This document shows positions 62,415 through 64,000 of a stretch of 64,000 nucleotides of DNA, piece after piece. Under the pieces are notes generated by a model that did not search any database, had not been told where the DNA came from, and was given only the letters and a program-made list of their open reading frames with translations. The stretch covers positions 1,426,001 through 1,490,000 of the forward strand of contig NZ_CP196351.1 in assembly GCF_051668705.1 (NCBI RefSeq). The letters are read 5' to 3'. The stretch is from Alterisphingorhabdus sp051668705 (GTDB lineage Bacteria > Pseudomonadota > Alphaproteobacteria > Sphingomonadales > Sphingomonadaceae). The position numbers and the translations under genes were made by a program. Position 1 is the stretch's first letter. Each line of letters begins with the position of its first letter.

Positions 62415-62999
62415 ATGTCCCGCCAAAAAAGCGATGATGATATTATTGTTATCAAAAAATACGCCAATCGCCGCTTATACAATACGCATTCGTCCAGCTA
62501 TATAACGCTGGATTTTATTGCCAGTTTGATAAAAGAAAACAAAGATTTCAAAGTTATAGATGCCAAGAGCGGTGAAGATATAACGCGCAATATTCTCACC
62601 CAGATTATTATGGATCAGGAAAGTGGTGAGGAGCAGATGCTGCCGACCAGCTTCCTGCGCCAGCTTATCGGCATGTATGGCAATTCGTTACAGGCTATAA
62701 TGCCCAGCTATCTTGAGGCCTCAATGGACAGCCTTAAGGACAATCAAAAGAAGCTAACTGAATCCATGGGTGGTTCGCTGAACAATAACCTTTTTGCGCA
62801 AATTGCTCGTCAAAATATGGCGATGTTCGAAGCGGCCAGCAGCGCTTTCAAAATGCAGAAACGTTCTTCTGGATCGCGGTATAATAATAAGGCGGCACCA
62901 ACAAGCACACCATCCACTGGTTCTGCTGATGAAATTAGCGACCTGAAAAAGCAATTGGCCGATATGCAGGACCAGATTGCAAAAATGTCGAAAGAATAG
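62415..62999 (+). CDS. phaR: polyhydroxyalkanoate synthesis repressor PhaR
   Basis: DNA-binding repressor of phasin/PHA genes that also senses PHA. The 194-residue protein has the family N-terminus with IIVIKKYANRRLYNTHSSSYITL (about 10-32), the PHA accumulation regulator domains, and a C-terminal Ser/Asn-rich linker ending in a helix (DLKKQLADMQDQIAKM). No PHA synthase or phasin gene is in the window. The presence of PhaR suggests the organism stores PHA, perhaps with 3-hydroxyvalerate units drawn from propionyl-CoA, an inference only. Confidence 0.93.
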   Translation: MSRQKSDDDIIVIKKYANRRLYNTHSSSYITLDFIASLIKENKDFKVIDAKSGEDITRNILTQIIMDQESGEEQMLPTSFLRQLIGMYGNSLQAIMPSYLEASMDSLKDNQKKLTESMGGSLNNNLFAQIARQNMAMFEAASSAFKMQKRSSGSRYNNKAAPTSTPSTGSADEISDLKKQLADMQDQIAKMSKE

Positions 63000-63072
63000 C
63001 GCTTGTTACGCTTCCATATGGTTTGCCAATGCCATATGGGCGAGCAAATTTACGAATAGAAAGCTGATTATA

Positions 63073-64000
63073 GTGTCCAAGAAAAACGCTTTGCCCGTCA
63101 CACGCGCTGACGACTTTGCAAAATGGTATCAGGTCGCCATCGCCGAAGCCGATATGGCCGAAGAGTCCGGTGTCCGCGGTTGTATGATTATGCGCCCATG
63201 GGGCTATGGCATTTGGGAACGGATGCAAAGGTTACTTGATGACCGTATCAAAGCGACTGGTCATGAAAATTGCTATTTTCCGCTCTTTATTCCCTTATCC
63301 TATTTCGCAAAAGAGGCCGAGCATGTTGACGGCTTTGCCAAGGAAATGGCGGTCGTTACGCATCACCGGTTGAAAGCCGGTCCCAAAGGGCTTGATGTCG
63401 ATCCACAGGCAAAACTTGAAGAGCCTCTGGTTGTTCGCCCCACATCAGAAACTGTTATCGGAACAGCATTTGCCAGATGGCTGCAAAGCTGGCGCGATCT
63501 GCCTATCAAAATAAACCAATGGGCCAATGTTGTCCGCTGGGAAATGCGCACTCGCATGTTTTTGCGGACCAGTGAGTTTCTTTGGCAGGAAGGCCATACC
63601 GCGCATGCCAATGAGCAAGAAGCCGTTGATGAAACATTGATGATTTTGGAAATGTATCGCCAATTTGCGCAGGACGATCTGGCCATGCCGGTTGTGGCAG
63701 GTGAAAAGCCAGAAAATGAGCGGTTCCCTGGCGCGGTATCAACCTATTCGATTGAAGCGATGATGCAGGATGGCAAAGCGTTGCAAGCCGGAACATCGCA
63801 CTATCTGGGCACCAATTTCAGCGAGGCGCAAAATATCCGTTATCAGGATAAAGAAGGGCAATTCCAATTTGCACACACCACCAGCTGGGGTGTTTCCACA
63901 CGCATGGTTGGCGGCGTCATCATGTCGCATGGCGATGATGATGGTTTACGCATTCCGCCACGTATTGCGCCTTATCAAGTCGTGATTATCCCCATGTTAC
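63073..64000 (+). CDS. proS: prolyl-tRNA synthetase, archaeal/eukaryotic type, partial (3' end beyond window)
   Basis: Charges tRNA-Pro. The frame starts at a GTG (63073) and stays open to the window end (309 residues seen). It begins MSKKNALPVTRADDFAKWYQVAIAE, the group-I ProRS start, with the class II motif 2 region RWEMRTRMFLRTSEFLWQEGH and the proline loop VRPTSETVIGTAF. The large editing domain of the bacterial ProRS type is absent, and YxxAIAEADMAEESGVRGCM fits the archaeal/eukaryote-like form. A short CCATATGG hairpin (63014-63039) lies before it; no T-run follows. Confidence 0.93.
   Translation, partial: MSKKNALPVTRADDFAKWYQVAIAEADMAEESGVRGCMIMRPWGYGIWERMQRLLDDRIKATGHENCYFPLFIPLSYFAKEAEHVDGFAKEMAVVTHHRLKAGPKGLDVDPQAKLEEPLVVRPTSETVIGTAFARWLQSWRDLPIKINQWANVVRWEMRTRMFLRTSEFLWQEGHTAHANEQEAVDETLMILEMYRQFAQDDLAMPVVAGEKPENERFPGAVSTYSIEAMMQDGKALQAGTSHYLGTNFSEAQNIRYQDKEGQFQFAHTTSWGVSTRMVGGVIMSHGDDDGLRIPPRIAPYQVVIIPML

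Noticed and set aside
1..64000. CRISPR array, prophage, integrase or transposase
   Set aside because: No evenly spaced short repeats with unique spacers, no phage structural genes and no transposase or integrase motif were seen in any frame.

Overview
The window reads as chromosomal DNA of an alphaproteobacterium, most likely a Sphingomonadales member (Sphingomonadaceae) of moderate GC by eye. The reasons are the tpiA-secG-pyrG order, a single LolC/E-type permease, an ALAS-type hemA, ETF-ubiquinone oxidoreductase, PhaR, the ligase/exonuclease pair, a ROSE-type thermometer before hsp20 and an AlkK-like acyl-CoA synthetase. No phage, integrase, insertion sequence, CRISPR array, rRNA or tRNA was seen. 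Species cannot be named from the sequence alone.

Layout. 1-6.2 kb: a PpiD-like periplasmic foldase (cut by the left edge) diverges from tpiA, secG and pyrG, followed by a Crp-type regulator. 6.2-7.2 kb: a heat-shock block (hsp20, its RNA thermometer and a sigma-32-like promoter) and a gene-free stretch with a candidate small RNA. 7.2-13.2 kb: lolC-lolD, a small membrane protein and dnaE. 13.3-24.6 kb: acyl-CoA synthetase, radical SAM protein, moaB, a lytic transglycosylase, a UDG-like protein, ETF-QO, ispE, a broken N-formylglutamate amidohydrolase, a lipoprotein and an rRNA methyltransferase.

24.6-33.3 kb: a polyamine block. Ornithine decarboxylase (with a structured leader), carboxynorspermidine decarboxylase and carboxynorspermidine dehydrogenase together make the carboxyspermidine route to spermidine. 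Two MAPEG proteins and a nitrilase lie downstream of ornithine decarboxylase; an MFS transporter and a secreted hypothetical lie between the two carboxyspermidine genes. 33.3-48.5 kb: mostly housekeeping genes: DNA ligase and exonuclease, hemA, murI, plsY-dprA-topA, lepB-rnc-era, pgi and gor.

48.6-62.3 kb: a propionyl-CoA/methylmalonyl-CoA region: pccB, methylmalonyl-CoA epimerase, enoyl-CoA hydratase, methylmalonyl-CoA mutase, bioB (makes the biotin that the carboxylase needs), pccA, an MHS-type carrier and alr. Non-metabolic DNA has entered it: a palindromic repeat with a GIY-YIG nuclease gene, a second palindromic repeat, and an AT-rich gene with a PD-(D/E)XK-like motif set tightly between bioB and pccA. 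The window ends with phaR and the start of an archaeal/eukaryotic-type prolyl-tRNA synthetase.

Most noteworthy: the repeat/GIY-YIG unit, the PD-(D/E)XK-like gene in the pcc operon, the Shine-Dalgarno-sequestering leader of ornithine decarboxylase, the sigma-32 plus ROSE control of hsp20, the candidate small RNA beside it, and the in-frame amber codon in the amidohydrolase gene.
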